Source: Rutpela maculata
Taxonomy: Eukaryota; Arthropoda; Insecta; Coleoptera; Cerambycidae
Assembly (NCBI GenBank): GCA_936432065.2
Contig: OW386286.2
Location: 5,635,208-5,699,207 of the forward strand
Direction of reading: 5' to 3'
DNA length: 64,000 nucleotides
Of the stretch, positions 1 through 11,493 are shown one piece after another (positions within the stretch are counted from its first letter, which is position 1; the number at the start of each line of letters is the position of its first letter). The notes under the pieces are model-generated. The model saw only the letters and a program-made list of their open reading frames with translations. It was not told the origin of the DNA and did no database searches. Position numbers and translations under genes: made by a program.

Positions 1-2300
1 TAAACTGGAATTATACACACAGAAACATCGACGATAAATATGACTCGTTTATTTCTACTATCAAAAATAAGTTAGAGGAAGTTGCACCAAAATAAGAAGT
101 AGTCATTAGAGCCAGGTTTCAGGAGTGGTGGAACAATAAAATACGTGACGCGACCGCACAAAGAGACCTCAGTTATAAAATTTATAAACAAAATAAAACC
201 CAACTGAATAGGGAAATATACAAACATAAGAGAAATGTAGAACAAAAGACAATACGAGAAGAGAAAAAATTATATTATGAAAATAAAATAGATTATTGTA
301 AAAATGACCCCAAAAAAATGTGGGATACATTAAAACCACTAATATCCACTACAAAAGATTCTAACCTTAAAAAAATTAAAATTAATGATGTGGAAGTATC
401 AGATCCAACGGAAATGAGCAATAAATTAAATTCTTTTTATATTAATAGCATAAATAATATTATTTCAGACATAGATACAACTAACCAAATTGATTTTATT
501 GATGAAATTGAAACACCAGGCCATACACTTAGTATATTTGAGTTAATTGACTACAACGAATTGCAAAATATCGTATTTTCTTTGCCAAATAAGGGTAGTC
601 CAGACGAAATAACTGCAGAGTTTCTTAAAAATATATACCATAGCGTTGAAAAACCACTCTTAAATTTAGTCAATACTTCGTTAGAGACAGGCAAGCTTCC
701 ATCAGTTCTCAAAATATCTACGGTTATACCAGTCCCTAAAGTAAATAATGTAAAAGACGCTAGTGATTTAAGACCCATCAGTATGTTAGTTACTATAGAA
801 AAGCTGATCAAAAGAATAGTTTACAAACAAGTATCGGAATACGTAGTAGAAAACAAAATTTTATTCTTAAACCAGTCCGGATTTAGAGAAGGGCACAGTT
901 GTGAAACTGCAGTACAAAATGTTTTGTACGATTAGAAAGAACAATATTATAAAGATTCAATGATAGGTGCAGTATTTTTAGACATAAAACGGGCTTTTGA
1001 AACTATCGATAGAGATAAATTATTTAAGAAACTAAAGGGTTATGGTATAACAAATATAGCACTAAGTTGGCTAGTAGATTATCTACAAAACAGAAAACAA
1101 GTCACAAAGGTAAATGGGGAAGTATCTAATGAAATATTGAATAAAAACGGAGTACCGCAGGGCAGTACACTAGGACCGCTGCTATTTTTATTATATATTA
1201 ACGACATTGCAAAATCCCTTGTAAACTGTCAAATACATCTATTTGCTGATGATACGCTGTTATATTTCTCTTCTAAAGATTTAGCAACCCTTGTAGATAA
1301 TATAAATAATGAGTTGAGAAATATAGTTAGGTGGTGCAATGGTAACCTTTTAAAATTAAACGCATCAAAAACGAAATTTATGTTAATTAGTAATAACCAG
1401 AAATATCAAGAGTTTAAAAGTACTTTCGGAATATCAGTAGAGGGCGTTAAGATTGAAGTTGTCGAGAAAATTAAGTACTTAGGTATATTAATTGATAAAA
1501 ACCTAACGTTCAAAGAAAATGCATCTTATATTATCAATAAAATATCAAAAAACACAATTTTTTTATCGAGGATTGCTCCCTTCTTAACACAATGGTCAAA
1601 AATCACTATATATAATACTTTAATCCTTCCTCATTTGACGTCCGCGGCATCTATTTTGTATGTGGCTAATAAAAATGAAATAGACATGTTGCAGAAATTG
1701 CAGAACAGAGCCATGAGGATTATTTTACGAGTTCCACGAGACACTTCCATTAGAACAATGCTAAGTAACCTTAATTGGCTGTCAGTGCAGAATATCAAAC
1801 ACTTATTTTAATCCATAAAATGAAGTTATCTTTGACTCCAACATATTTGACATCAAAAATAGTACTTAACACCGACATACACAATTATAACACACGCACA
1901 CGGACAGATATACGAGTCACAACTAAAAACAAAAAACTAACGGAAAAATCTCTTTATCATAAAGGAATCGTTAGATACAATAACCTTGACGATTCCTTAA
2001 AGAACTGCGTCGCTATTAATACATTTAAAAAGAAACTAAAATCTTATTTACTATATGAATGTAATTAATATATTTTATTTAATTTCTATGTTATTATTAT
2101 TATTATTTCTTGCTTTGTTATTTTTTTTTATGTAATTATCCCTATCCTAAGTAAATTTTAATGTGTTATACGTTATGTAAAATCTTAGTTGTATTTTCAT
2201 TATAAAATAGTAATGTATTTAATAGTGTATACAACTGTACTGTACTGTACTGTAGTATTATAAAATTAGCTAAGATGCTAAATAAAGATTTATATATATA
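1..2300 (+). mobile_element. LINE-A: decayed non-LTR retrotransposon, 5' part outside window
   Basis: A LINE open at the left window edge: the linker between endonuclease and reverse transcriptase, the whole RT, the C-terminal YNTR-type tail, then about 230 bp of AT-rich 3' UTR. The UTR contains a short (TGTAC)n run near 2236-2255 and an AATAAA signal near 2280, followed by a (TA)-rich tail. The coding part is broken (separate entry). The YNTR-type tail is common in CR1/Jockey-like insect LINEs; I do not assign a clade. Confidence 0.85.
3..2068 (+). pseudogene. LINE-A reverse transcriptase ORF, broken by two stops and a frameshift
   Basis: One reading frame runs from position 3 to about 1800 and is interrupted by in-frame stops near 93 and at 933-935. 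Around 1795-1815 the frame shifts and homology continues to the stop at 2066-2068. RT landmarks in order are LRPIS (about 770), the QSGFR block (about 875), FLDIKRAFETIDR (about 975), GVPQGSTLGPLLF (about 1150), the catalytic FADDTLLY (about 1245) and KYLGI (about 1475). The tail has NYNTRTRT near 1885 and a final KKLKSYLL. This enzyme family copies LINE RNA at a nicked target. The stops make this copy inactive. Confidence 0.88.
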
Positions 2301-3690
2301 AATTATTGATGGTTCAAAAGTTATTTCATTTTTTGCATTTTCCCCTAAAATTGCCTAGGGCGCCCATTAAAAATTTAATACAAAAAATATGCAGTGCGGT
2401 CCATATGAATGGAATCAATGTATTTAAAGCGTAATTATGAACTTTCAGGAAAAATCCTGAAATAATTTTTAATTTGAAATTGTCATTTTCTGGTATAAAA
2501 TAGAAACCTCCCGCTTTAGCCCCCTCTGAATTATGACTACCCCCCGAAAATTTTAAATTAGGAACTATAACATGTTGGACTATTTACCCAATTTTTTTCA
2601 TAATTTTTAAATGCAAATTTCGTATGCAAAAAAAATATGCAAATTTTTGCATACAATTTTTTGACACTTTAAGAAAGAAGACCACTCTGAATTTTTCATC
2701 GTAAATTACTCATTTATCAAGGCCTATTGTCAAATTATTTTCATATTTTTAAAAAATGTGAAAGATTGTTAAAAAAACGAAAAACTGCATTACCGACCAT
2801 TCTCTTATACTCGCTTCACTATCATTTGTACGCATGTCTTGTTAACAAATATACAGGATGTTTCATTTATAATTTGACATACGCTAACTGGAGAATCCTT
2901 AGTCCAAAATATGAAGATTTAATATGAAACACTTAGATAAAATGTGCCTCATTACTGAGATACAGGGTGTCAAAGTTTTTTCTTTTTTTTGCAATATTAT
3001 CTCAACTACCTCTTAACCGATCTTCTCCCAATTTGGTAAGGAAACATGTTTTAAGCTAAGAAACAACAATTTATGTATTACATCATGCTAGCCCGTGGAG
3101 GGCGCCTCATGAGCTATACCTGATGATGAATATTTCTTCTCTTTCTTTTTACGAAACGTAGTGGCACTTTTGACTAGAAAATGTCATGCAGAGTCATTTC
3201 TACGTAAAAAAAGGTACACTCGATAGAACTTGATAATTCCAACCGTTTTCGAGAAAACTGCCGCATAAATCTCGAAAATTCTTTGAAAACAAGTCCAAAA
3301 CAGTAACAACTGTGAATTTTTCGCATTTTTTCGTACAACGGTATCCGAGAAAATTTTAAAAAACGAAAATCAAAAACCCCCCACCACCCCTCCAATATGG
3401 CGGCTGCAGGCTTGAAATTTTGGGAAAACCATATTTAGTAAGCCCCTTCAAATAGTTTATAACAAACAAAATTTTGTTTGGGGGCAGATTTTACATACTT
3501 ATCCTGCTATGCCCTTTTAGCTGGTATTTTTTGCTAAATTATTGAAGATAAGTAGGAACTGATATATTGTTGTTTTAAAGTTTTTAATACAAAATTATAT
3601 AATATAAAATTAGTAAAAAAATCTATTACCTCCATTATTAACTGTGCCTCAAGAAAACTATTAAGTGGGCCATGGAATATTTTTCTTTCC
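2301..3690. other. Intergenic, no gene seen
   Basis: AT-rich DNA with homopolymer T runs and no convincing coding region. Two motifs (acaggatgtttca near 2852 and atacagggtgtcaaag near 2951) resemble ends of insect mariner-type elements. The short ORFs here look random. Confidence 0.6.
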
Positions 3691-3819
3691 AATTACTTTG
3701 GTCAATTTGACATTTGGATTGGTAATGGTGGACCAATTCCATGGCCATCAAACAACCCTGAATTAACACCTTTGGATGCATTTTTTGTGGGGGTATTTAA
3801 AGGACAAGGTGAATTATGA
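3691..3819 (+). pseudogene. Mariner/IS630-type transposase fragment
   Basis: The translation contains DIWIGNGGPIPWP followed by NNPELTPLDAFF. This matches the WPxRSPDLTPLDFFLWG block around the third catalytic acidic residue of Tc1/mariner (IS630 superfamily) DDE transposases. Only about 42 codons survive before a TGA at 3817-3819. The Trp-Gly after the catalytic Asp block is altered to FVG. The rest of the transposase is not adjacent, so this is a relic. Confidence 0.75.
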
Positions 3820-3825
3820 TTTTAA

Positions 3826-4254
3826 TCAGAATGTTGAAATAATTAAAACTAGAATTAGGGAATAATTTAATAAAAAGGTATGAGCTTTGCATTTTAAATA
3901 ATAATGACCATTTTGAACAAATTTAATAGTTGATGAACCTAATGCTGAGGCTGCTGTAAAATTTTTGTTGATATTTTTTGTTATAAAATATTGTTCATTG
4001 GATTTTATTTCTATTCTTATATCAAACTTTTCTGGTTCTATGTAACCCATTTTGATCAAATAATAATACGAAATGTCAAACAGTAACAATGTTGTCATAG
4101 TATCATCAGTCACAGCCCACTGAGTAATTACTGCGCTTCCTTCAATAACCATAAAATACCTAGATGTATGTATCAACCCTATATATTTGAAATCGGGGAA
4201 AAAAAGATCTAAAAGAACATGTAAAAACATACAGGTTTTCCATTTAAAAAACAA
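3826..4254 (-). CDS. Uncharacterised 142-codon ORF, doubtful
   Basis: An open frame with fairly protein-like composition and no low-complexity runs, but I recognise no family, signal peptide or motif. It lies between a dead transposase scrap and a TIR miniature element, and it has no obvious promoter or polyadenylation context. It could be a fragment of a transposon gene, an exon piece, or chance. No function is proposed. Confidence 0.2.
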   Translation of the reverse strand: MFFKWKTCMFLHVLLDLFFPDFKYIGLIHTSRYFMVIEGSAVITQWAVTDDTMTTLLLFDISYYYLIKMGYIEPEKFDIRIEIKSNEQYFITKNINKNFTAASALGSSTIKFVQNGHYYLKCKAHTFLLNYSLILVLIISTF

Positions 4255-4319
4255 CCTTCATTGTTATATCACGTGACCTATGCCAGAAATTGCTTTTTTA
4301 ATTGCATTTAAAAAACATA

Positions 4320-4998
4320 CAGTGTGTCCCAGGATAGATGTAACAAGAGGTGTAATGGACCAAAAATTTTGGAAATTTGGTCTACAGGGTGTTTTATAAG
4401 CAAAGTTGTAAAAATCACCACTAATAAAGTACCTTTATTTTTCAAAATATGAAAAAATTCCACTAAGAAAAGTTATTAGAATGCAATTTTGTACCTCTAT
4501 ACCAAATTTCAGGAATATAAAATTATTTTTTTGAAACTTTCCATTTTCTCAATAAATTAGTATTTTATTTTGAACCATTCAATTAAAACTGCATAGAAAT
4601 TATTTTTTGTGAAACAATGTTTAAAGTTATGTAGAAGCTAAAAGTAGGGTATGAGAAAATCAGTGGATGATTAATATTTGCTCCTACACAACTTTAAATA
4701 TGAATTCAACTCTTAATTCGCAAAAAATGGGAAGTTTCAAAAAAATTATTTTATCTTTCTGAAATTTGGTATAGAGGTATAAAATTCTATTCTGAATAAC
4801 TTTTCTTAGTAGAATTTTTTCATATTTTGAAAAATAAAGGTACTTTATTAGTGGTGATTTTTACAACTTTGCTTATAAAAGTCATTTTTGGTATACTTTA
4901 GTTTTACAACAAGCAGGACTCAGTTCCCAAATACCATTCCAAAATTCCAAAATTTTTGGTCCATTACACCTCTTGTAAATCTATCCTAAGACACACTG
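4320..4998. mobile_element. TIR miniature element with TA target duplication
   Basis: Ends are CAGTGTGTCC on the left and its inverted partner GACACACTG on the right, flanked on both sides by TA (4318-4319, 4999-5000). Inverted arms of roughly 240 bp run inward (about 4320-4560 and 4760-4998). Examples are the matching blocks caaagttgtaaaaatcacca and its complement. TA duplication with CAGTG-type ends fits a Tc1/mariner-mobilised MITE. No coding capacity is present. Confidence 0.8.
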
Positions 4999-5097
4999 TA
5001 TATGCAACCCTACAGATTTTATACGAAACTTTTTTTTATTTCCAATAATAACAGAAATAATGGGAAAGAGGGTCAATATAATAATGAATAACTCTGT

Positions 5098-5531
5098 ACA
5101 CACACAAATCACGATTTTAATTTTTTCACCCCCTTTAATAATGGGTGGCGATGGTCATGGAGGTGGCCAATGCCAACAATTTTCTTGGGACCTTAGCTTC
5201 TCCTATATATACTAAATACCAATTTTATGGACCCTTACTTGCTTGATTTACCCCAATTTACCCCCCAGCCTTTCAACGGAATGAGATTAATATTTACTAC
5301 TAAAAATATCATCTAGTTCCAGATCTCGTTAAAATACATATGTATACCAAATTTCAAGTCAATATCTTAGACGGTTTCAGAGTAATCATGTGCACAAAAA
5401 AAATTACAGACAGACAGAAATTTTTTTCTCAGGCTTAAAATCTCGACGTTTTATGACATTCTAAGTATATGTGAACAATTAAAATATTCAATTTTTTTTT
5501 GCGTAACTATACTTCCACTGGATGTGGAAGT
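5098..5531 (+). mobile_element. Helentron-like repeat copy 1 (5'-truncated)
   Basis: Contains the 3' half of the repeat family: the G-rich block, the conserved caaatttcaagtcaatatct block, a short CAGA microsatellite near 5411, and the terminal hairpin made of ACTTCCAC, a TGGAT loop and GTGGAAGT (5511-5531). See the full copies at 8723 and 10396. Confidence 0.8.
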
Positions 5532-5787
5532 GAAATAAATATAGAAAAAATCTGCATAACATGTACAACAAATTTCATCTAGAAAGATTTGAATTTGAAA
5601 GGTTTCTCTATGACGTAATTAATTAAGTATTACTTAGATACTTAGATGTATCACTAGTATATACAATTTTCTTTTTATTTACCAAACTCCCGGATGAGTA
5701 TGATTTTTGAATAAATGCAGCATTAAAATTAAGCAATAAATAAAATTTAAACCTTTTTCTTTTATCAAGCGTTTATTTTATTCTTTT

Positions 5788-6484
5788 TACTTCCACATCC
5801 AGTGGAAGTATAGTAACGACAAAAAAATTTTTAAAAATTTTTATTGTTCAAATAGGCTTAGAATGTCATGAAACGTCGAGATTTTAAGTTTGAGCGAAAA
5901 AAAAAATTCTGTCTGTCGGTCTGTAACTTTTTTTTGTGCGCACGTTTACTCTGGAACCGTTTAAGATATTGACTTGAAATTTGGTACACGTATATATTTT
6001 AACGTGATCTAGAACTAGATTATATTTTCATCTTGTTCCATCGAAGGGTTGGGGGTAAATTGGGGTAAATTTGGGGTAAATAGGTAAATTAAACAGGTAA
6101 GAGTCCAGAAAATTGGTATTTAGTATATTAAAGAGAAGCTAAGGTCTCAAAAAAATTTTTGGCATTAGCCACCCCCATTACCACCCCCACCCCATTATTA
6201 AAGGGGATGAAAAAAAAATGTGATTTAGTGTGTGTACAAGAACCAGAAACCCCAAAATATTTTTTTACTTCATCCACCCCCACTACACCCCCTATCACCA
6301 CCCCCACCCCACTACCGATGCGATGTGGGGTATCGTTTTATAGGTTTCTGGGGTAGAGGATTTCAAATATTATGTTATTAAAGTTCCATAAGCAATTATT
6401 TCCACATACAAAATTTTTTCGTTGTGAGCGACTTGTATAGAAAATCTGGATGTGGAAGTAGTGATTCCTTGGGCAGCGGTTTTT
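5788..6484 (-). mobile_element. Helentron-like repeat copy 2 (full length)
   Basis: Inverted relative to copy 1. It begins with the hairpin end (5788) and ends with ggatgtggaagtagtgattc and cttgggcagcggt (to 6484), the conserved 5' end of the family. About 697 bp. The pyrimidine-rich block near 6160-6320 produces a spurious Pro/Thr-rich ORF. Confidence 0.82.
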
Positions 6485-7216
6485 AAAGTAGTAGGAGTAG
6501 ACGAGTAGATATGTTTTTTACTAGTTTGTTTTCCGTAAATGTGGGTTTTCAGGTATTTTTAAGTTGCGGGATTTTGGAAAAATAGTTTTCAATACATTAT
6601 TTAAAATGAGAGAAACTACAAATTTATTATGAATAATAAATACAGTTTATAGAATGAAACATATATAAAATATAAAAGCAAAATCATTTTTGGAAAACAA
6701 CATATTAAAAACAGTAAAAATTTTAATTCAAACTTAGTAAAATAGGTTAATTTAATAATAAAATCCGTTATCTTTGTAATTCATAGGGGGTAATTACCCA
6801 CATTACCCCCGTAAATTCGCCCTTGATACCATCTAGATAATATGAAATATTCAAGAAAATCTACAGCGCATATCCGCTGTGAAACTCAGTCCTTAATTAA
6901 TTTTCTAGCAACCTCTAATTGTTTAAGTTGACGTACAAATTGAGTGCAATTCTCACACTATGTTACTTGGGTAACAAGTTTGTAACAGACATGCTATTTG
7001 TAAAGTCGAATTAAAAGTGAGTTTAATTCCAATTTAAATCTAATTTCGACCGCGTTTTCTAGACTGATACCAACCTAACGACCCTTAAAGCTAGCCGTGT
7101 AGGCTATAAATATAACAGTTAATGTAGTCCCATAGACATAATTTCATATTATAATGTAAAATAGAAATGGCAATGAGCTGACGACGTACCATATGGTCTA
7201 AAAACGATGCTTTTGT
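6485..7216. other. Intergenic, no gene seen
   Basis: AT-rich sequence without a recognised gene or repeat end. Confidence 0.55.
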
Positions 7217-7489
7217 TCAAGTCAGTTTTCTCAAGAAAAGAACTATTATTTCAGTAAAATAAAGCTGAATGAAAATTAAAAGTTTTATTTCTAATACACC
7301 CCTGCGTCCAATTAATTGAAGATTGTTGCACCCTGCAGAATACGAATTATTTCTTATTTCATTGCAATTAAACGTGATTCGTTGTAGCAGTTCCTCTCTG
7401 GTCTCTACTGGAGCTAAATAAACTAAGTTTTTTAGAAGTCCCCAGAGAGAAAAATCTAAAGGATTCAATTTAGGTGATCGAGGAGGCCA
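7217..7489 (-). pseudogene. Mariner-type transposase C-terminal fragment
   Basis: The minus-strand translation starts WPPRSPKLNPLDFSLWG and continues LLKNLVYLAPVETREELLQR. This is the conserved C-terminal catalytic block and following helix of mariner/IS630 transposases that use SPDLNPLDFFLWG. The frame runs to a stop at 7217, with a GRRGVLE segment near the normal protein end. The upstream catalytic domain is absent. It is a different copy from the fragment at 3691, because the motif is better preserved here. Confidence 0.8.
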
Positions 7490-7629
7490 AGCATAAAAAA
7501 TGGATTATTAAAAAATGACTTTTCCCACCCTGCGTTCTGGGGTGAATATCGTAGTATTTCAATTACTAAAAGAACGATTAAGTAAAATTTTAATTCTAAT
7601 TTTTCAAAATATTGTTGAAATATATTAGT

Positions 7630-8505
7630 CTATTGTCTATGTACTGTAGAAAGGAACTAAAACGTTAAAGGGTTTTTATTGTTTCTTATGTTCCATTGAC
7701 CCCAAAATATGAGAAATCCGCGGAGTGCTACCATGCTACCATTTAAAGGGGGGCGTCGAAGTAAAAAGGTCCACTTTTCACATTTTTGAGTTTTGCTTGA
7801 AAACTATGCATTTTTCCTAAAAACACGTCAATAGAAAAGTTTTAGAGAATTAAATTTCCAATCGAAATGGCACCTTTTACAAAAATACGTCCAAAAAATT
7901 AAACAAAAAAAGGACGAAAAAATGCAATTATTTAAAGGCGTAAAGTCAGCTTTCACTTTAATGTGATAATATCTCTACCTAAATTCACTCAGAAAAAAGT
8001 TACAGGACGAAATTTGAAAAAAAAACAGTAAAAATTAGCAAAAAAAGTTAAAAGTTACAAACTTTGAAAGCTATATCTCGGTCACTATTAATAGTAAACA
8101 TTTTTACAAAATCTCATTTTAACGGGTAAAACCATAGCTTTTTTTATGCAGCAAAATGTACCCGAAAAAAAGTTACAGGCTAAAATAAAAAAAATAAAAA
8201 TATTGCATTTTTTCGTTTCTTTTTTTGTTCTTTGGACGTATTTCTGTAACAGACAAGACTGACTGATACACAGATGGAATTGATTGACCTTAATTTTCTT
8301 AATCTACATCCTTTGAAACTTGAAAATCTGAGAAATTCAAATGTAAAAAGTGGACCTTTTTGCTTCGATCTCAAAAACGCACCTCTTTAAATGGTGGCAC
8401 TCCGCGGTTTTCTCATATATTGGGATCAATTCAACATAAGAAACGATAAAAACCCTTTAACGTTTTAGTTCCTTTCAACCCTCTTTTTTGGACATAGATA
8501 ATAGC
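7630..8505. repeat. Long inverted repeat (palindromic element)
   Basis: The left arm (about 7630-7935) and right arm (about 8200-8505) are inverted copies. Paired blocks include ggaactaaaacgttaaaggg, gcggagtgc/gcactccgc and aaaaaggtccactttt with their complements. The spacer is about 260 bp and AT-rich. No transposase is present; it is probably a non-autonomous TIR element whose exact ends I cannot fix. Confidence 0.75.
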
Positions 8506-8722
8506 CTATATAGTTAGTTTATCTTAACATTTGGCAGTAAAACTGAAATCTTCAACGAAATGGTAATTGTTTAAAACGAAAAAAACACCGGGACATAATG
8601 AAGCAGGTTTTAATTAAGCCGCACAAGTGTCATACCGTGAGAGTGGGCCGTGCTACGACTTTTGCCAGTGTCAGTGCGCTGCTGTGCAATTTCAATTCGA
8701 TAATTTTTAAACAATTTTTGTG

Positions 8723-9715
8723 ACTGCTGCCCAAGGAATCAATCACTACTTCCACATCCAGATTTTCTATCCAAGTCACTCACAACGAAAAAATTTTGTG
8801 TGTGGAAATAATTGTTTATGGAACTTTAATAATATAATATTTGAAATCCTATATTACCCCAAAAACCCATAAAACGACACCCTACATCGGTAGTGGGGTG
8901 GGGAGGTGGTAGTGGGGGTGGATGAAGTAAAAAAATATTTTGAGGTTTCTGGTTCTTGTACACACACTAAATCGCAATTTTTTTTCATCCCCTTTAATAA
9001 TGGGGTGGGGGTGGTAATGGGGGCGGCTAATGCCAAGAATTTTTTTGAGACTTTAGCTTCTCTTGTATATACTGAATACCAATTTTATGGATTCTTATCT
9101 GCTTGATCCACGTATTTACCCCAAATTTACCCCCCAACCCTTCGACGGAACAAGATGAAATTATAATCTAGTTCCAGGTCACGTTAAAGTACATATGTGT
9201 ACTACATTTCAAGCCATTAAGGAGAAAATTAACGAGACGGACCTGTGCATAACGGTAGGCGGGGTGCAACGGGGTTGCATTCAAAGAAGAGAACAGCTCA
9301 AGGGCTGAAGAGACTTAAAACGGGACTTAAGTGATAACCGTAAAGTGCATCACATGTGCAAACACTAACGTTTAGTTGTTGTCAACTTTCTTTTTACCAT
9401 TTTCCATTTTTATCAGTTGTTGAGTTATTCAATATACAAATCTTGTTACGAACCAGGGTTTCATTTAACGTCTATAACGTAACGTAGTAATAACGCAGTA
9501 ATTATAACGTAGCTAATTATTGTGTGTTTTTTACACAAGTCAATATCTTAAATGGTTCCAGAGTAAACGTGCGCACAAAAAAAGTTACAGACAGACAGAA
9601 ATTTTTCTTTCGCTCAAACTTAAAATCTCGACATTCATGACATTCTAAACCTATGAACAATAAAAATTTAAAAAAAATTTTTTGTCGTCACTATACTTCC
9701 ACTAGATGTGGAAGT
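8723..9715 (+). mobile_element. Helentron-like repeat copy 3 (carries an insertion)
   Basis: Starts with the family 5' end (ctgctgcccaaggaatc then cttccacatccagattttc) and ends with the hairpin at about 9695-9715. The middle contains a G-rich block (8890-8935). It is interrupted at 9214-9535 by unrelated DNA flanked by CAAG on both sides; without that piece it is about 670 bp. Confidence 0.82.
9214..9535. mobile_element. 322-bp insertion inside Helentron-like copy 3
   Basis: Recognisable because the host repeat is known from other copies: the block caaatttcaag/tcaatatct is split here. CAAG occurs at 9210-9213 and again at 9536-9539, consistent with a 4-bp target duplication. The insert is less AT-rich than its surroundings and has no ORF. 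I cannot name the family; a solo LTR or SINE-like unit is possible. Confidence 0.6.
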
Positions 9716-10395
9716 AAAATGTAGCATTCTCAGCAAAGAGTATTAAACGTAAGAAAAGTTCACTGCAAATTTCATTATTTCATTTATTTTGTTTATAAAT
9801 AGCTAAAAGGCAAAAAATGTCATATCTCTCATATCGTACTGGCGCACATAAAACTTTTTTTTTACCAGATTGTTTCTTTTTATATACTCCTTATTGATAT
9901 ATGGTAATTTTTATTTATATATGGTAATTTTTATTTTTGGGTAAAATATTGATGAGTAAAATGCATTTGTTTATAAAAATATTAAACAAATTAAGAAAAA
10001 ACGGTACAAAAATTAAAAAAAAAATGCCTGTTAATATCACTGAAAAGAAGATAAAAGAAGCTAGAATCTGAAAAAAAAATTTGTGTACGACTTGATGCAC
10101 TTAAATAACACAGCAACACAAAGAAAAAATTGGTCTGGCCTGCGTACCAGACCAGTGTATCCTTATGTACTTGGACCCGCTGAAACCGAATCCGAAGTCA
10201 TAATTGTCAAACTGGTTCGTTTTTCACCCCTAACCCCAAAAAACACCCCCCTCCCAAAAAAAGGGTCTGTCCGACGGATCATACCACTTTCTTTTGTGTT
10301 GGGGGTGTTTTTTCACTATTTTCACCAGTATGTCTAATTATTTCCACTTTTTCATTGAGATTCAACCATTGTTCAGCCATTGTCCGAGAGAAAAA
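9716..10395. other. Intergenic with a fragment of the 43-45 kb palindrome family
   Basis: No gene. About 10098-10290 (aataacacagcaacacaaag, then gaaaccgaatccgaag) resembles the arm of the palindrome at 43286-44967. It is therefore a truncated member of that family. Confidence 0.5.
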
Positions 10396-11493
10396 ACCGC
10401 TGCCCAAGGAATCACTACTTCCACATCCAGATTCTCTATCCAAGTCACTCACAACGAAAAAACTTTGTATGTGAAAATAATTGTTTATGGAACTTTAATA
10501 ATATAATATTTGAAATCCTCTACCCCAAAAACCCATAAAACGAGACCCCACATCGATAGTGGGGTGGGGGTGGTGATAGGGGGGTGGTAGTGGGGGGTGG
10601 ATGAAGTAAAAAAATATTTTGAGGTTTCTGGTTCCTGTACATGCACTAAATCACATTTTTTTTCATCCCCTTTAATAAGGAGGTGGGGGTGGTAATGGGG
10701 GTGGCTAATGCCAAAAATTTTTTTGAGACCTCAGTTTCTCTTGTATATACTAAATACCAATTTCATGGACTCTTACCTGCTTGATTTACCCCAAATTTAC
10801 CCCCCAACCCTTCGACCGAACAAGATGAAAATATAATCTAGTTCTAGATCTCGTTAAAGTACATATGTGTACCAAATTTCAAGTCAATATCTCAAACGGT
10901 TCCAGAGTAAACGTGCGCACAAAAAAAAGTTACAGACAGACAGACCGACAGACAGACAGATGTGAGGCGGAAAGCAAAAAGGGACCTCTTGTCGGCAAAT
11001 TCCAGTTTTTAGTTATTGATATTAAATGAATTAAGCTTTAATTCCGAACAATTTGGTGCAAAAATCATATCTCTATGTTTTTTTTTTGTTTAAGTTACTA
11101 GTGCGTTTATGAAAAGAGACCTCTTGTCGGTCCCATGTTATTTCTCCATAAGCGACAAGAGGTACCTTTTCCAGGGCTGAACATCGACTGCTTTATCGAT
11201 TATTTTAAGTGTCTCATCCAATTATATCGGTTTTGTAATCGATTACAACTTGGAAAGGTAATAAATCGCAAAAATCCGAAAATCGATTATTTTGACCCAA
11301 ACCACTAATTCGACTGTACTGAAAAATTGACATCGCCGACAAGAGGTACCTTTTTGCTTTCCGCCTCACAGATAGTTTTTTTTTCGCTCAAACTTAAAAT
11401 CTCGATGTTTCATGACATTTTAAGCCTATTTGGACAATAAAAATTTTTAAAAATTTTTTTGTCGTTACTATACTTCCACTGGACGTGGAAGTA
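10396..11493 (+). mobile_element. Helentron-like repeat copy 4 (carries a MITE)
   Basis: The clearest full copy. Its 5' end is accgctgcccaaggaatcac, followed by cttccacatccag (about 10420), a G-rich block (10558-10605), then the conserved caaatttcaagtcaatatct (about 10875). A CAGA/GTCY tetranucleotide microsatellite (10932-10960) follows. The terminal hairpin is at 11472-11492, with one loop change (TGGAC). A TIR element has inserted into the microsatellite. Excluding it, the copy is about 690 bp. Confidence 0.85.
10961..11370. mobile_element. 410-bp TIR miniature element inserted in copy 4
   Basis: The ends are perfect inverted repeats beginning TGTGAGGCGGAAAGC and ending GCTTTCCGCCTCACA. 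They extend inward with one small difference through gacctcttgtcggc and its complement. The motif occurs twice more inside (about 11118-11132 and 11155-11172, inverted to each other). The target duplication is ambiguous because the site lies in a CAGA repeat; AGAT is possible if the ends are trimmed by one base. No ORF. Confidence 0.82.

Noticed and set aside
3174..3395. 73-codon minus-strand ORF
   Set aside because: Low-complexity stretches and no recognisable motif; surrounded by repeat DNA.
6159..6356. Repeated Pro/Thr-rich ORF (MALATPITTPTPLL type), seen also at 8854-9036 and 53674-53856
   Set aside because: It is the C-rich strand of the Helentron-like repeat read as protein. It recurs only because the repeat recurs and lacks coding features.
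5788..6484. Classical Helitron ending (CTRR plus TC start)
   Set aside because: The hairpin is present but no CTRR terminus follows it, so I use the Helentron/HINE interpretation only as a hypothesis.
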